NCBI RefSeq assembly: GCF_030813695.1
Contig: NZ_JAUSVA010000002.1
Coordinates: forward strand, 4,712,001-4,776,000
Direction of reading: 5' to 3'
Source of the DNA: Kitasatospora herbaricolor
GTDB taxonomy: Bacteria; Actinomycetota; Actinomycetes; Streptomycetales; Streptomycetaceae
Length of the DNA: 64,000 bases
Below the pieces are notes generated by a model. The model was given only the letters and a program-made list of their open reading frames with translations. It made no database searches and had not been told where the DNA came from. This document shows, piece by piece, positions 35,973-45,357 of the stretch. Positions within the stretch are counted from its first letter, which is position 1, and each line of letters opens with the position of its first letter. Made by a program: the position numbers and the translations under genes.

Positions 35973-36863
35973 CTACCCTTCGACCTGTCGGTAGACGATG
36001 GTGGTGGAACCCACGACGATTCGTGAGCCGTCGCGGAGCGTAGCGCGCTGGGTGTGCTGTCCGTCCACCACGATGCCGTTCGTCGACCCGAGGTCGAGCA
36101 CCATCGAGGGGGTGCCCGGGCGGATCTCGGCGTGCTTGCGGGACACTCCGGGGTCGTCGATGCGCACGTCCGCCTCGGTGGAGCGGCCGAGCACGCAGGC
36201 GTTCCCGGTGATCTGGTGGCGCGACCCGTTGACCTCGATCCAGCGCCGGACGGCCGTACCGCCGTGGCCCGCGCCGGGGAACGGGCGCACGTTGTTGCCG
36301 CCCGGGGCCGGCTGCTGCCCCGGCGGGTTCGGGGGCATCGCGGGGGGCGCGGCCGGCGGCTGCGGCGCACCGTACGGGGCCGCGCCGGGCTGCTGCCACG
36401 GTGCGCCGGGGGCGGCCGCCACCGGCGGGCGGCCGTAACCGGGCTGCCCGCCCGGGGCCGGCGGCTGCTGGTGGAGCTGCTGCGGCTCCTCGGCGGCCAG
36501 GGTGCGGCTGCGGACCCGGTACAGGCCGGTGTCCAGGTCGTCCGCCTTCTCCAGGTTGACCTGGAGCGGGCCCATGAAGCTGTACCGCTGGGCCTCGGCG
36601 TACTCGCGGACCATGCCGGCCAGCTCCTGGCCGAGCTGCCCGGAATAGGGGCTCAGCCGCTCGTGGTCGTGCGGACTGAGCTCGACGATGAAATCGTTGG
36701 GTACGACGGTGCGGTCGCGGTTCCAGATGGTGGCGTTGTTGTCGCACTCGCGCTGAAGAGCGCCGGCGATCTCCACGGGCTGGACCTCGGACTTGAACAC
36801 CTTGGCGAAGGTGCCGTTCACGAGACCCTCGAGCCGCTGTTCGAACTTCTTCAGGACTCCCAC
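35973..36863 (-). CDS. fhaA: FhaA: DUF3662 plus FHA-domain protein
   Basis: A 296-residue cytoplasmic protein. The N-terminal DUF3662 domain (about 1-125, MGVLKKFEQRLEGLVNGTFA and VVPNDFIVELSPHDHERL) is followed by a Pro/Gly/Ala/Gln linker and a C-terminal FHA domain (about 210-293) with LGRSTEADVRIDDPGVSRKHAEI and LDLGSTNGIVVDG. In mycobacteria FhaA binds phosphorylated CwlM/MviN-type partners and modulates polar cell-wall synthesis. GTG start at 36863 with AAGGGGG upstream. First gene of the minus-strand cell-wall kinase block. Confidence 0.95.
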   Translation of the reverse strand: MGVLKKFEQRLEGLVNGTFAKVFKSEVQPVEIAGALQRECDNNATIWNRDRTVVPNDFIVELSPHDHERLSPYSGQLGQELAGMVREYAEAQRYSFMGPLQVNLEKADDLDTGLYRVRSRTLAAEEPQQLHQQPPAPGGQPGYGRPPVAAAPGAPWQQPGAAPYGAPQPPAAPPAMPPNPPGQQPAPGGNNVRPFPGAGHGGTAVRRWIEVNGSRHQITGNACVLGRSTEADVRIDDPGVSRKHAEIRPGTPSMVLDLGSTNGIVVDGQHTQRATLRDGSRIVVGSTTIVYRQVEG

Positions 36864-37362
36864 GGGGCACCCCCTTCCAAGGGTTTCGGTCGCTTGTCCG
36901 CGGACCGGGTCGCATCGAACCGGTCGCGCCTACTTGCGGTACTTCCGTACTGATCGTATCCACGCCCGGGCCATCCGTACGGTTCCCGGACCGCGTCGTA
37001 CCCGGGGGTGGGCTCGCGCACACCGCGCCCGCGCCGGTGTCCGCGCCGTCGTTCGCCCCGGTGCCCGGCAAGGCAGGGCTACCCGGCCGAAGGCCCGCTC
37101 ACCCCTCGCTCGCCTGTTCGCGGGGCAGCCGTTCGGATGCGCCCGGCCGTCCCCGCGGTCACCGCGAGGGGCGTCCGGAGGGCTTCGACGGGTGGTGCCC
37201 GGACGGTCCGGGGAAAGGGATTCGGAGGTAGCCCCAGGGGCGTGCTAATGTTTTCCATGTCGGAAGGGGCGGCCGCAAGGCAGCCGGACCGAAGGCCAGC
37301 GAAACACCGGAGACGGTGCGGAGCGGGTCGGAGGATCGGATAGCATCTACGACAACACCCAT
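36864..37362. other. Divergent intergenic region between fhaA and tRNA-Leu
   Basis: 499 bp without a credible gene. It must contain the fha operon promoter (a short dyad GTACTTCCGTAC lies near 36940-36951) and the tRNA-Leu promoter; TTCGGA (37221-37226) and TAATGT (37246-37251), 19 bp apart, are a weak candidate for the latter. Confidence 0.4.
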
Positions 37363-37446
37363 GCGCGGGTGGCGGAATAGGCAGACGCGCTGGATTCAGG
37401 TTCCAGTGCCCGAAAGGGCGTGGGGGTTCAACTCCCCCCTCGCGCA
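37363..37446 (+). tRNA. tRNA-Leu (CAG anticodon)
   Basis: An 84-nt type II tRNA: acceptor GCGCGGG with CTCGCGC, anticodon arm CTGGA-TTCAGGT-TCCAG giving CAG, long variable arm TGCCCGAAAGGGCG, T arm GGGGG-TTCAACT-CCCCC, discriminator A. CCA is not encoded. Confidence 0.98.
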
Positions 37447-37451
37447 CAGCG

Positions 37452-37486
37452 AAGCCCCGCAGATCTTCGGATCTGCGGGGCTTTTT
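37452..37486 (+). terminator. tRNA-Leu terminator with TTCG tetraloop
   Basis: A 14-bp perfect stem (37452-37465 with 37470-37483) capped by TTCG and running into TTTTTT, the most classical intrinsic terminator in the window. Confidence 0.95.
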
Positions 37487-37536
37487 TGTATCTCCGGCCG
37501 GCCCCGGGGGCGGCCGGGGGGCACGGCGGAGGCCGG

Positions 37537-38682
37537 TCAGTCCCGGGCGGCGGGCAGGTCGGCGAGGACTTCGAAGCCGCCGTCCGCGGTCGGGCGGGCG
37601 GTCAGCGTGCCGCCGAGGAGCTGGGCGCGTTCGCGCAGGCCGACCAGGCCGTGGCCGCCGCCGGGGAGGACCTCGCCGGGTCCGCCGGAGGGGACGGGCG
37701 GCGGGCCGTTGCGGACCTCGACCCGCAGGCGGGCGCCACGGGCCAGCACCCTGACCTCCACGGCGGAGTCCGGCGCGTGCTTGCTGATGTTGGTGAGTGC
37801 CTCCTGGACCGTGCGGTAGGCGGCCCGCTCCACCGCCTCCGGCCAGGGCAGCTCCCCGGTGCTGATCTCGGTGTCGGCGGGCAGACCGCTCTCCTGGATC
37901 AGCCGGCACAGGTCGGCCAGCCGGGGCTGCGGGGCCAGCGGCACGTCCCCCCGGACGCCGGAGGCCCGCAGGACGCCGACCATCTGGCGCAGCTCCTCCA
38001 GGGTGCGCACCGACAGTTCGCGGATCGTCCTGGCGGTCGCCACCGCGGCCGGGTCGGGGCTGCTGACCTGCAGCGCGCCGGCCTGGATGCTGATCAGGCT
38101 GACCTGGTGCGAGACCACGTCGTGCATCTCCCGGGCCAGCCGGCCGCGCTCGCTGATCAGCACCCGCTCGGCCAGCAGCCGGCTCTCCCGCTCCTGGCCG
38201 CGGGTCAGTTCGTCCAGCTTGGTCGCCAGCTCGCGCCTGGTCCGGGAGAGCAGGCCGAGCGCGGCCGGGCCGGCGGCCAGCATCACGCACTGGATCGCGT
38301 ACAGGGCGTTGTCCCGGTCGAAGGCCAGCGGGTGGTCGGAGAGCGGCCAGTGGAAGAACTCGACCAGGGCGAAGACGGTCGCGGCGACGGTGGTCACCCA
38401 GGGCCGGGCGCGGTGCGCGGCGACCGAGTACACGGCGGTGACCGGCGCGATCCAGATGTAGTTCAGGAAGCTGCCCGGCAGGGTCAGCAGCAGCACCAGC
38501 ACCGGGAAGCGGCGGCGCAGCAGCAGGGCCGCCGCGGCCAGCACCGAGAGGCCGTTCTCCCACCAGGAGGAGTTCCGGGCCACCAGCGCGGCGTCGACCA
38601 GCGAGAAGAGCACCGGCAGCAGGAGCGCCACCCAGGGCGAGCCGGTCCAGGCGGGCCGCCGGCGGTGCCGGTCGGCGGTCAT
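37537..38682 (-). CDS. NarL-family sensor histidine kinase
   Basis: A 381-residue kinase. The N-terminal half has about four membrane spans with little sequence outside the membrane (about 18-145). The HisKA_3 dimerisation domain holds phospho-acceptor His187 in RLAREMHDVVSHQ, and the HATPase domain has TVQEALTNISKHAP (N box) and GGGHGLVGLRERAQLLGG (G box). It phosphorylates the response regulator encoded directly upstream; the two genes overlap by 4 bp (38679-38682). The signal is unknown; the short loops suggest a membrane-embedded or membrane-stress input. Confidence 0.94.
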   Translation of the reverse strand: MTADRHRRRPAWTGSPWVALLLPVLFSLVDAALVARNSSWWENGLSVLAAAALLLRRRFPVLVLLLTLPGSFLNYIWIAPVTAVYSVAAHRARPWVTTVAATVFALVEFFHWPLSDHPLAFDRDNALYAIQCVMLAAGPAALGLLSRTRRELATKLDELTRGQERESRLLAERVLISERGRLAREMHDVVSHQVSLISIQAGALQVSSPDPAAVATARTIRELSVRTLEELRQMVGVLRASGVRGDVPLAPQPRLADLCRLIQESGLPADTEISTGELPWPEAVERAAYRTVQEALTNISKHAPDSAVEVRVLARGARLRVEVRNGPPPVPSGGPGEVLPGGGHGLVGLRERAQLLGGTLTARPTADGGFEVLADLPAARD

Positions 38683-39350
38683 GCGCGGTCGCGGGGCTGC
38701 GGTTTGACCAGGCCGGCCCGGTGGGCGACCACGGCCGCCTGGACGCGGTTGACGGTGCCGAGCTTGCCCAGGATGGCGCTGATGTGGTCCTTGACCGTGC
38801 CGGTGCCGAGGAAGAGCCGGTCGGCGATCTCCGCGTTGGACAGGCCCTCGCCGAGCAGCGCCAGCACGTCGAGCTCGCGGCCGGTGAGGGTGCGGGCCAG
38901 CGCGGCGGCGTCGGCGTCCGGCCCGCCGCCGTCCACGTAGCCGCCGATCACCGTGCGGGTGACGGTGGGGGAGAGGATGTTGCCGCCGGCGGCCAGGACC
39001 CGCACGGCGTGCACCAGCTGTTCGGGCGCGGTGTCCTTGAGCAGGAACCCGGCGGCGCCGGCCTTCAGCGCGGTGCCGATGTACTCGTCGGTGTCGAAGG
39101 TGGTGAGCATCGCCACGGCCGGCGGCTCCGGCAGGGCCCGCAGCCGGCGCAGCACCGAGATGCCGTCCAGGTCGGGCATCCGGATGTCGAGCAGCACCAC
39201 GTGCGGCCGCAGCCGGCGGACGTCCTCCTCGGCCTGGCCGCCGGAGCAGTCGCCGACCACCTCCAGGTCGGGAGCGGAGCCGACGATGAGTCCGAGCCCG
39301 GAGCGGACCAGGATCTCGTCGTCCACGATCAGTACACGGGTCGTCGCCAT
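38679..39350 (-). CDS. LuxR/NarL-family response regulator
   Basis: A 223-residue DNA-binding regulator. The receiver domain (1-120) has the acidic pair in VLIVDDE, phospho-acceptor Asp55 (VVLLDIRMPD) and Lys105 (GFLLKDTAPE). The C-terminal HTH (about 150-212) contains LTGRELDVLALLGEGLSNAE and TVKDHISAILGKL. ATG start at 39350 with a strong GGAGG. It is the first gene of the pair with the sensor kinase. Targets are unknown; the divergently transcribed DUF2156 gene 297 bp away is a candidate by position only. Confidence 0.95.
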   Translation of the reverse strand: MATTRVLIVDDEILVRSGLGLIVGSAPDLEVVGDCSGGQAEEDVRRLRPHVVLLDIRMPDLDGISVLRRLRALPEPPAVAMLTTFDTDEYIGTALKAGAAGFLLKDTAPEQLVHAVRVLAAGGNILSPTVTRTVIGGYVDGGGPDADAAALARTLTGRELDVLALLGEGLSNAEIADRLFLGTGTVKDHISAILGKLGTVNRVQAAVVAHRAGLVKPQPRDRA

Positions 39351-39647
39351 GGTCCCTCCTCGGTTGCGGGCCGTCCTGGTGCGGCGTTCCGAGCCTAGGG
39401 CCCGTGCGGGGGCGTCGCGTACCGGCTGAGGGGCGGTCACCCCCGCCGAACGGCGGGGGTGTGAATCGGCTACCGGGTTCACGAAATTCTCATGTCGGGT
39501 GAGCAACCATGGAATGAGCGGCCCCTGCGGGCGCGGGCCGAACGAGGCCGCGTCGGGCGAGGACGGCCCACGCGGACAGGTCGGTGCCGCCGGCCGCGGC
39601 CCGCTTTCGCGGATGCGCCCCGTCACCTGATCGTTTGGAATAGAGCT

Positions 39648-41486
39648 GTGTCGTCCACTGTGAAGCCGGAGCCGTCCGCCGCAGCGCCCGCCGGGGACCG
39701 GCCGGGGCCGGTGTCCCGCTGGCGCCCGAGGGCCGCCGCGGCGACGGTCTGGTACCTGCGGCTGCTGGCCCTGCTCAACGTGGTGACCGTGCTCGCGGTG
39801 CCGTTCCGCGACCAGGTGCAGGACCACAACGAGGGCGAGTTCTTCACGCCTTACCTGCTGACCGCGGGCCTGGGTTCGGTGGTCCTGTCGATCTTCCTGG
39901 CGGTCGCCATGCGGCGGCGCAAGCGGGCGGCCTGGATCTTCAACACCGCGCTCGCCGGTCTGACCTTCCTGGTGTACGTGCTGTTCATGGCGTGGCCGCC
40001 GGAGGACGGCTACGACTACGCCCGGCACCCCTTCAACTGGTTCTCCATCACGCTGACCGGGCTGTTCCTGGTGGCGCTGCTGGTCGGGCGCAAGGAGTTC
40101 ACCTCCAAGGGGGACAGCTCCAACCCGAAGACCGCGGCGGCCACCTTCGTGGCCGGCCTGCTGGCCGGGGCCGGGGTGGGCGCCCTGCTGGTGTGGCTGA
40201 ACAACACCCTGACCGGCGCGCACTTCTGGGACCTCTACCGGTACGCGCTCGGCCGGATGGTCACCATCGCGCCGTCCCAGCACCTCGACTCGGTGATCTC
40301 CGTGCCGACCTGGGTGAACGCCGTCATCAACACGATGAGCGCGGTGCTCTTCCTGCTGGTGATCTACGTGGCCTTCCGCAGCCCCAGGGACAAGGAGCTG
40401 CTCACCCCGGAGGACGAGCGGCGGCTGCGGGACCTGCTGGACCGGCAGGGCGGGCGGGACTCGCTGGGCTACTTCGCGCTGCGCCGCGACAAGGCCGTGG
40501 TCTTCTCCCCCAGCGGCAAGGCGGCGGTGACCTACCGGGTGGTCGGCGGGGTCTCGCTGGCCTCGGGCGACCCGATCGGTGACCCGGAGGCCTGGCCGGG
40601 GGCGATCGACGCCTGGCTGACCGAGGCGCGCGAGCACGCCTGGGCGCCGGCCGTGATGGGCGCGTCCGAGGAGGCCGGGGTGATCTACGCCCGGCACGGG
40701 CTGGACGCGCTGGAGCTGGGCGACGAGGCGATCGTCGAGCTGGACGAGTTCTCGCTGGACGGCCGGGCGATGCGGGTGGTCCGCCAGGCCTACAACCGGG
40801 TCAAGCGGGCCGGCTACACGGTGCGGATCCGGCGGCACGAGGACGTGCCGGAGTGCGAGATGGCCGAGCTGGTCGAGCGGGCGGACCAGTGGCGGGACGG
40901 CGCCACCGAGCGCGGCTTCTCGATGGCGCTCGGCCGCCTGGGGGACCCGGACGACGGCCGCTGTGTGATGCTGGAGTGCCACGACGGCGAGGGCGAGCTG
41001 CAGGCCCTGCTGAGCTTCGTGCCCTGGGGCGAGAAGGGCCTCTCGCTGGATCTGATGCGCCGTGCCCGGGACACCGAGAACGGCCTGATGGAGTTCATGG
41101 TGATCGAACTCCTCCAGCGGGCCGGGGAGGTCCAGCTGGAGCGGGTGTCGCTGAACTTCGCGATGTTCCGGTCGGTCTTCGAGCGCGGTTCGAAACTGGG
41201 GGCCGGCCCGGTGCTGCGGCTGTGGCGTTCCGTGCTGGGGTTCTTCTCGCGCTGGTGGCAGATCGAATCGCTCTACCGGGCGAACGCGAAGTACCGGCCG
41301 ATCTGGGAGCCGCGTTATCTGCTCTTCGAGAAGAGCAGTGAGATCCCGCGGATCGGCATCGCGAGCGCGCGTGCCGAGGGTTTCATCACCGCACCGAGCC
41401 TGCCCGCTCTGTTCCGTCGCCGACACGCTCGTCCCGCTGTGGTGGGGCCGCGAGTGCCTACGGCGGAACGGACTGGGAAGGGGTAG
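39648..41486 (+). CDS. DUF2156 (lysyl-phosphatidylglycerol synthase C-domain) membrane protein
   Basis: A 612-residue protein with about six membrane spans in the first 250 residues and a C-terminal aminoacyl-transferase-like domain (about 270-590). Visible family blocks: LGYFALRRDKAVVFSPSGKA, GVSLASGDPIGDP, ERGFSMALGRLGDPDD, LSFVPWGEKGLSLDLMRR and VSLNFAMFRSVFERG. Enzymes with this domain (MprF/LysX type) transfer an amino acid from aminoacyl-tRNA to phosphatidylglycerol, lowering membrane negative charge. It has fewer spans than full MprF, so a flippase part is probably missing or reduced. The amino acid used is unknown. GTG start at 39648 is the best match to homologues. Confidence 0.85.
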   Translation: MSSTVKPEPSAAAPAGDRPGPVSRWRPRAAAATVWYLRLLALLNVVTVLAVPFRDQVQDHNEGEFFTPYLLTAGLGSVVLSIFLAVAMRRRKRAAWIFNTALAGLTFLVYVLFMAWPPEDGYDYARHPFNWFSITLTGLFLVALLVGRKEFTSKGDSSNPKTAAATFVAGLLAGAGVGALLVWLNNTLTGAHFWDLYRYALGRMVTIAPSQHLDSVISVPTWVNAVINTMSAVLFLLVIYVAFRSPRDKELLTPEDERRLRDLLDRQGGRDSLGYFALRRDKAVVFSPSGKAAVTYRVVGGVSLASGDPIGDPEAWPGAIDAWLTEAREHAWAPAVMGASEEAGVIYARHGLDALELGDEAIVELDEFSLDGRAMRVVRQAYNRVKRAGYTVRIRRHEDVPECEMAELVERADQWRDGATERGFSMALGRLGDPDDGRCVMLECHDGEGELQALLSFVPWGEKGLSLDLMRRARDTENGLMEFMVIELLQRAGEVQLERVSLNFAMFRSVFERGSKLGAGPVLRLWRSVLGFFSRWWQIESLYRANAKYRPIWEPRYLLFEKSSEIPRIGIASARAEGFITAPSLPALFRRRHARPAVVGPRVPTAERTGKG

Positions 41487-41510
41487 TCCCTCCGCCGGGG
41501 GGCGGAGGGA
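41487..41510 (+). terminator. Hairpin immediately after the DUF2156 gene
   Basis: A 10-bp perfect stem (41487-41496 with 41501-41510) with a GGGG loop starts at the base after the stop codon; no U tract. Confidence 0.7.
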
Positions 41511-41664
41511 AGCCGAATCACCCGAATGACGGTGTTTCGGTCGTCGATCTCCCACTTTGGGATGACGTGGAATCGACAGAATTGCCGATGAGGATTCTTT
41601 GGCCGCCTTCTAATGTTGAGTGGTGGTAGAGGTTTCGGGGAGCATCGGAATTGGAGCGAAGGCT

Positions 41665-42456
41665 GTGAATCAGAGGACCCACGCGGGGGGCGTGCGAAAG
41701 GGGCCGCTGGCATTTGCCAGGCGGGCCGTTGTCGCAGAGTGGGGGCCGTTGTTCGGCGCTGTCCGGGAACGGCTGGTGGAGCGGAAGTTCGCAGCCGTTC
41801 CGCTGGCCACCGCCGCGACGGTCCTGATCATGGTGTTCAGCGTCGTCCAGCACCTGCCCGGCGGCGAGCGCTTCGTCACCGGGATCGGGGTGGTGCGGGC
41901 CTCGCTGCCGCTGGAGGTCTCGCTGCTGCGGACCCCGCTCTCGCTCTACGTTCCGGCGCTGGACCTGCCGGTCTGGGGGGCGCTGGCCCAGGTCTTCCTG
42001 GTCTTCGGGCTGGCCGAGATCGTGCTGGGCCGCCGGATGACCCTGGTGATCGCCTACGTCTGCACCCTCGCCGGGACGCTCTTCGCCCGGGTGGCGGTGG
42101 CCGTCGGGCCGGACCACCTGCTGGGCTTCCCGCGCTGGGTGGCGCACGTGCGCGACACCGGGCCGTCGGCCGCCGTGGTGGGCCTGGCGCTCTGCATCGC
42201 CTTCCGCTGCCGGGCCTGGTTCACCGGGGGGACGGTGCTGGTGCTGATGATCGGCGAGGCCGTGATCCTGCCCAACCTGGCCGGTCTGGAGCACGTGGTC
42301 GCGCTGATGGCGGCGATGCTGATCGCCGCGTCGGTCGAGGTCTTCGGGGGCTTCTGGCCGCGGGTGCTGGCCGGGGTGGTCGCCGCCACCGCGATCGCCG
42401 CCGCGGGGCGGGCCGGCGAGGCCAGGCGGCGCGCCGCCGGCGCCGTCAGCCCCTGA
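41665..42456 (+). CDS. Rhomboid-like polytopic membrane protein
   Basis: A 263-residue protein with about six membrane spans (roughly 50-70, 105-130, 130-155, 170-190, 195-215 and 220-245). The segment RDTGPSAAVVGLALCIAF sits where rhomboids have GxSG, and a His lies in the following helices (LEHVVALMAAML), so it resembles the Rhomboid-like group of actinobacteria; the canonical GASG is altered to GPSA, so protease activity is doubtful. The GTG at 41665 has GGAG 9 bp upstream and is preferred to the GTG at 41620. It follows the DUF2156 gene but is separated by a terminator. Confidence 0.65.
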   Translation: MNQRTHAGGVRKGPLAFARRAVVAEWGPLFGAVRERLVERKFAAVPLATAATVLIMVFSVVQHLPGGERFVTGIGVVRASLPLEVSLLRTPLSLYVPALDLPVWGALAQVFLVFGLAEIVLGRRMTLVIAYVCTLAGTLFARVAVAVGPDHLLGFPRWVAHVRDTGPSAAVVGLALCIAFRCRAWFTGGTVLVLMIGEAVILPNLAGLEHVVALMAAMLIAASVEVFGGFWPRVLAGVVAATAIAAAGRAGEARRRAAGAVSP

Positions 42457-42469
42457 CGGGATCCGCCGG

Positions 42470-42497
42470 CGGGCCCGCGCCGCAGGGGGCGGGCCCG
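42470..42497. terminator. Bidirectional hairpin between converging genes
   Basis: A 9-bp GC stem (42470-42478 with 42489-42497) lies between the rhomboid-like gene and the SpoIIE-phosphatase gene, whose stops are 48 bp apart. Confidence 0.55.
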
Positions 42498-42504
42498 GCC
42501 GACG

Positions 42505-45357
42505 TCAGTCGCGCACGGTGCGGGGCAGCGGCAGCTCGAACCAGACCACCTTGCCGACGGCCTTGCGGGCCGAGCCCCAGCGTTCGGCGAGCTTGGTCAC
42601 CAGGTGCAGCCCCCGGCCGGTCTCGCCGAGCGCCTCGGCGGGCTCCAGCGAGGGCAGGTTGTGGTTGTCGTCGCTGACCTCCACCAGCAGCTTGTCCACC
42701 CGGATCAGCTGCAGCCGGACCCGGTCCCGGGCCACCCGGACGGCGTTCGTCACCAGCTCGCTGACCAGCAGCTCGGTGGTGTCCGAGAGCGCCTCCAGGT
42801 GCCAGGCGGCGAGCTGCTCGCGGACCAGCGTGCGGGCCCGGCGGACCTCGGCGGTGTCCACCGTGAGGTCCCAGGTGGCCACCTCGGTCGGCGCCACGCC
42901 GTCGAAGCGGGCCACCAGCAGGGCGACGTCGTCCTTGCGGTCGTCCGAGTGCAGTCGCTCCAGCACCACGTCGCAGGCCTGCTCGGGGGTCTGCTTGGGG
43001 TCGATCAGGTTGCCGCACAGCGCGGCGAGCCCCGCCCCTATGTCACTGCCGCGGACCTCCACCAGGCCGTCCGTGCAGAGCACCAGCATCGAGCCGTCCG
43101 AGACGTCGATCTTCTTGGCGACGAACGGCACCCCGCCGACCCCGATCGGCGCCCCGGCCGGGATCTCCAGCAGCTCGCCGGTGCCGTCCGGGTGCACCAG
43201 CACCGGCGGGACGTGACCGGCGCTGGCCAGCTCGCAGGTGCGGTTGATCGGGTCGTAGACCGCGTACAGGCAGGTCGCCAGGTGGTCGTCGCCGAGCTTG
43301 TGGGCGAGGTTGTCCAGGTGGCGCAGCAGCTGCCCGGGCGGCAGGTCCAGCGCGGCCAGGGTCTGCATCGCGGTCCGGAACCGGCCCATCGCGGCGGCCG
43401 AGTGCAGACCGTGGCCCATCACGTCCCCCACCACCAGGGCGACCCGGCTGCCGGGCAGCTGGATCGCGTCGAACCAGTCGCCGCCGACCTCGGCCCGCGG
43501 GTCGCCGGGCAGGTAGCGGTGGGCGATCTGGACCCCGGGGATCCGCGGCGGGCGGGTCGGGATCATCGACCGCTGCAGGGTGGTGGCGACCCGGGACTCG
43601 GCGCGGTGCAGCCGGGCGTTGTCGAGCGACAGCGCGGCCCGGGCGGCCAGCTCCTTCAGGGTGGCCGCGTCGCCCTCGTCGAAGGGCGCTCGGTCGGACA
43701 GCCGCAGCAGCTTGAGGATGCCGAGCACGGTGCCGCGGGCGGACAGCGGCACCACCAGCATCGAGCGGCCGGCCACCACCGAGGCCAGCCCGGCGCCGCC
43801 CAGCGAGGCCGCGTAGTCCACCGCGACGTCCGGACTGATCACCGGGACCAGCACCGGCTGGTTGAGCTGGAGCGCCATGCCCGGCGGGGTGCTGCGCGGC
43901 ATCGCGAGCAGCGCGCCCTCCTCCAGGACGTGGTCCCACTGGCCGGCGGCGTCGTTGAAGGTGCGGGCGACCCGGCGCAGCATGGTGTCGTCGTCCGGCC
44001 GGGCGGCAGGCAGCTCCGAGTCGGAGATCAGCCCGTCCAGCAGGTCGACGCAGGCGAAGTCGGCCACCCGGGGGACGAGCACCTGGCACAGCTCGCGCGC
44101 GGTGGCGTGCAGGTCGAGGGTGGTGCCGACCTTGCCGCCGACCTCGCCCAGCAGCGCCAGCTGCTCGCCGGCCTGGCCGTTGGTGAGGATCGGGACCAGC
44201 TGGTCGGCGGGCCGGGCCCCGCCCGGGGCCGGCACGGTGGGGGTGACGGTGTCCGTCGTACGGTCGCGGTGGCCGTTCGCGGAGGGTTCGACGGCGGCCT
44301 GCTCGATGGTGGCTCCTCCTTCGGATCCTGCGGAGCTGTCGGTGGCGGGGGCGACCGACTCGCGCTGGCCGGGCAGCGCCCCGCCGGGAGCGGCCGGACC
44401 GGGGCCGCCGGACGGCAGCACCCGCAGGCCGAGCACGGCGCCGCGGGCGATCCCCGGGATGCCGGCGGCGCTCCCGTCGGCGCGACGCGCGGCCTGCTCG
44501 CCCGGCCGGCCGGCCCCGAGCCGGGCGGCGCGCTGCTGCGCGGTCGGGTAGCGGCGGCCCAGCCCGGCGGCCGCGCGGGCGGTGCCGGCGGCGGGCGGCT
44601 CGTACGGGAGGACCGGCAGCGTGGTGGCCGCGTCCACCCACAGGGCGGGCAGTCCGGCCCGGACCAGCTGAGCCAGCAGTCGCCGGACCCGCTCCGGCGA
44701 TCCGGCCGGCAGCAGTGAGGCCAACGCCCCGCCCGAGCCCTGCCCGGGCGGGGCGAAGGTGGCGCCGAGCCGGTGGAAGCCGCCCTGGGCGGTCGTGGTG
44801 GCGGCGTACGGCAGCAGCCTGGCCCCGAGCGCGATCCGCGGACCGGCCGAGCGCAGCGGGCGGGCGTCCACGGCCAGCGCCAGCAGGCTCCGGCCGGCCG
44901 GCTCGATCAGCGGGTACGCCCACCAGAGGATGTCCCGCAGCCGCTCCTCGCGGTCGGTGACGGCCATCGGGCCGGACCACGGGGTGTCGAGCTGGGTGAG
45001 GTCGTCCAGGGTGTCGAAGGCGTCGCAGCGCCGGCCGGCGGACTGCCGGACGGTGCCGGGCCGCGAGGCGGTGCCGGGCGGCTGGGCCGGGCCGGGCAGG
45101 GTGTGCGGGCCGGTGCGCGGCTCGAAGGCGGGCAGCAGCCCGGAGGCGGTACGGCCGTGCGCGACCTCGGCACGGTGCCCGAAGAGTTCCTCGGCCCCCC
45201 GGTTCCACTGGACGATCCGGCCGTCCTCGTCGACCAGCACGGCTGCGAGCCGCAGCAGGGCCGCCACTCCTGACGGCGGGTCGTCACGGTCGCCGGCACC
45301 GCCCTGGGCGGCCGGGGCGACATCCGTACTCGGTGTGGAGTTGGGCTCGTCCACCAT
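42505..45357 (-). CDS. PAS/GAF/SpoIIE-type phosphatase with anti-sigma-like kinase domain
   Basis: A 950-residue cytoplasmic signalling protein. Order: PAS-like domain (about 30-150, VLVDEDGRIVQWNRGAEELFG), a long Arg/Ala/Pro-rich region with degenerate PAS-like features (150-390), GAF (about 395-560), PP2C/SpoIIE phosphatase (about 590-790; EVGGDWFDAIQLPG, VVGDVMGHG, LVLCTDGLVE) and a C-terminal HATPase of the RsbW type (about 810-945; ELVTNAVRVARDRV, GRGLHLV). Such proteins control partner-switching by dephosphorylating anti-anti-sigma factors and phosphorylating or sequestering others. No sigma factor gene is adjacent. The ATG at 45357 is followed by an alternative GTG one codon later. Confidence 0.9.
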   Translation of the reverse strand: MVDEPNSTPSTDVAPAAQGGAGDRDDPPSGVAALLRLAAVLVDEDGRIVQWNRGAEELFGHRAEVAHGRTASGLLPAFEPRTGPHTLPGPAQPPGTASRPGTVRQSAGRRCDAFDTLDDLTQLDTPWSGPMAVTDREERLRDILWWAYPLIEPAGRSLLALAVDARPLRSAGPRIALGARLLPYAATTTAQGGFHRLGATFAPPGQGSGGALASLLPAGSPERVRRLLAQLVRAGLPALWVDAATTLPVLPYEPPAAGTARAAAGLGRRYPTAQQRAARLGAGRPGEQAARRADGSAAGIPGIARGAVLGLRVLPSGGPGPAAPGGALPGQRESVAPATDSSAGSEGGATIEQAAVEPSANGHRDRTTDTVTPTVPAPGGARPADQLVPILTNGQAGEQLALLGEVGGKVGTTLDLHATARELCQVLVPRVADFACVDLLDGLISDSELPAARPDDDTMLRRVARTFNDAAGQWDHVLEEGALLAMPRSTPPGMALQLNQPVLVPVISPDVAVDYAASLGGAGLASVVAGRSMLVVPLSARGTVLGILKLLRLSDRAPFDEGDAATLKELAARAALSLDNARLHRAESRVATTLQRSMIPTRPPRIPGVQIAHRYLPGDPRAEVGGDWFDAIQLPGSRVALVVGDVMGHGLHSAAAMGRFRTAMQTLAALDLPPGQLLRHLDNLAHKLGDDHLATCLYAVYDPINRTCELASAGHVPPVLVHPDGTGELLEIPAGAPIGVGGVPFVAKKIDVSDGSMLVLCTDGLVEVRGSDIGAGLAALCGNLIDPKQTPEQACDVVLERLHSDDRKDDVALLVARFDGVAPTEVATWDLTVDTAEVRRARTLVREQLAAWHLEALSDTTELLVSELVTNAVRVARDRVRLQLIRVDKLLVEVSDDNHNLPSLEPAEALGETGRGLHLVTKLAERWGSARKAVGKVVWFELPLPRTVRD

